Part shown: one piece after another, positions 5,928 to 6,041 of the stretch
How positions within the stretch are numbered: position 1 is the stretch's first letter
Layout: each line of letters begins with the position of its first letter
Source of the DNA: Gammaproteobacteria bacterium
Lineage (GTDB): Bacteria > Pseudomonadota > Gammaproteobacteria > Eutrophobiales > Eutrophobiaceae
Assembly: GCA_012270695.1 (NCBI GenBank)
Contig: JAAXHV010000121.1
Location: 1-6,041, forward strand
DNA length: 6,041 nucleotides
Direction: 5' to 3'
Translations under genes and position numbers: made by a program
The notes under the pieces: generated by a model
The model's input: the letters and a program-made list of their open reading frames with translations, nothing else
Databases searched by the model: none
What the model was told of the DNA's origin: nothing

Positions 5928-5941
5928 CCCGCATATCTCAC
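5925..5941 (+). repeat. Right copy of the 17-bp direct repeat, at the dolP 5' end
   Basis: TAGCCCGCATATCTCAC, identical to 5278-5294. On the minus strand it reads GTGAGATATGCGGGCTA and contains the out-of-frame ATG (5934-5932) and part of the best Shine-Dalgarno candidate for dolP. CTAG at 5924-5927 directly precedes CCCGCATATCTCACC. Confidence 0.75.
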
Positions 5942-6041
5942 CAATGGATGCGAAGATCGCGCAGGATTTTTCCCGCCAGCGGGTGCCTGCGACCGAAAGC
6001 GTAGCAGGGACTACGGTTGAGGAAGCACGTGCCCGCTGGCG
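5928..6041. other. Non-genic or repeat-derived segment upstream of dolP, running off the window
   Basis: No recognisable gene. The minus-strand frame continuing dolP stays open to the edge, and another minus-strand frame runs from the edge to a TGA at 5940-5938. Neither reads like DiaA, the usual neighbour upstream of dolP, nor any family I know. The segment begins with CCCGCATATCTCACC, has a TTTTT run (5967-5971), and ends in a long stem-loop. This composition suggests a repeat or the end of an insertion sequence lying mostly outside the window. Confidence 0.35.
5974..6041. repeat. Nested inverted repeat (10-bp perfect outer arms) at window edge
   Basis: CGCCAGCGGG (5974-5983) is the exact reverse complement of CCCGCTGGCG (6032-6041). 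Extended inward, the 17-base arms agree at 14 positions. Inside is a second hairpin, CGTAG (6000-6004) with CTACG (6011-6015). The right arm touches the window end, so the element may continue. Confidence 0.65.

Noticed and set aside
5716..5934. Minus-strand frame from the ATG at 5934 as a separate gene
   Set aside because: Read as is, it gives an arginine-rich shadow of the dolP frame; its value is only as a candidate dolP start after a one-base shift.
5938..6041. Minus-strand open frame ending in TGA at 5938 as the C-terminus of diaA or another neighbour
   Set aside because: About 33 visible residues (ending in RHPLAGKILRDLRIHW) do not resemble the DiaA/SIS C-terminus, and they overlap a large inverted repeat.
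5974..6041. RNase P RNA or tmRNA fragment
   Set aside because: None of the conserved sequence blocks of these RNAs is present; only generic stems are seen.

Overview
The window reads as chromosomal, housekeeping DNA from a gammaproteobacterium, or less likely a betaproteobacterium. The evidence is the cytochrome b quinol-site motif PVWY (typical of beta/gamma lineages), a BamD with the HEIHVANYYMKRGAY block, an sspA gene coupled to petABC, and a DolP-type BON lipoprotein. No complete mobile element, CRISPR array, tRNA or rRNA is visible.

Layout: (1) 2-883 (+) is the C-terminal synthetase half of glutamine-dependent NAD+ synthetase (nadE), cut by the window edge. (2) 895-1683 (-) is bamD, convergent with nadE; the two are separated by 11 bp inside a 13-bp palindrome. 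(3) 1684-2001 is a divergent control region with a strong extended -10 promoter toward petA, a weaker candidate toward bamD, and an imperfect inverted repeat. (4) 2002-5280 (+) is petA-petB-petC-sspA, with all three junctions being 4-base ATGA overlaps. It encodes the Rieske protein, cytochrome b and cytochrome c1 of a complete bc1 complex, plus a SspA-like regulator. (5) 5310-about 5927 (-) is a dolP-like gene for a two-BON-domain lipoprotein, convergent with sspA. (6) 5928-6041 is a structured segment with no supported gene, probably the start of a repeat or insertion-sequence-like element.

Functional picture: the bc1 complex passes electrons from quinol to cytochrome c and pumps protons. 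BamD and DolP both serve outer-membrane assembly and integrity. NadE supplies NAD+. SspA is an RNA polymerase-associated stress protein. sspB, the usual partner next to sspA, is absent from the gap where it would be expected.

The non-routine signals are small and lie at gene edges. The start of petC holds a 27-bp near-palindrome with GGGGACGG/CCGTCCCC arms inside a 30-bp in-frame tandem repeat, which lengthens the cytochrome c1 signal peptide. A perfect 17-bp direct repeat brackets dolP, and a degenerate inverted relative of it lies between bamD and petA. The dolP frame has no usable in-frame start, but deleting one G after an out-of-frame ATG would restore a textbook lipoprotein signal. Together these suggest small repeat-element activity rather than a new multi-gene system; I see no convincing undescribed multi-gene system here.
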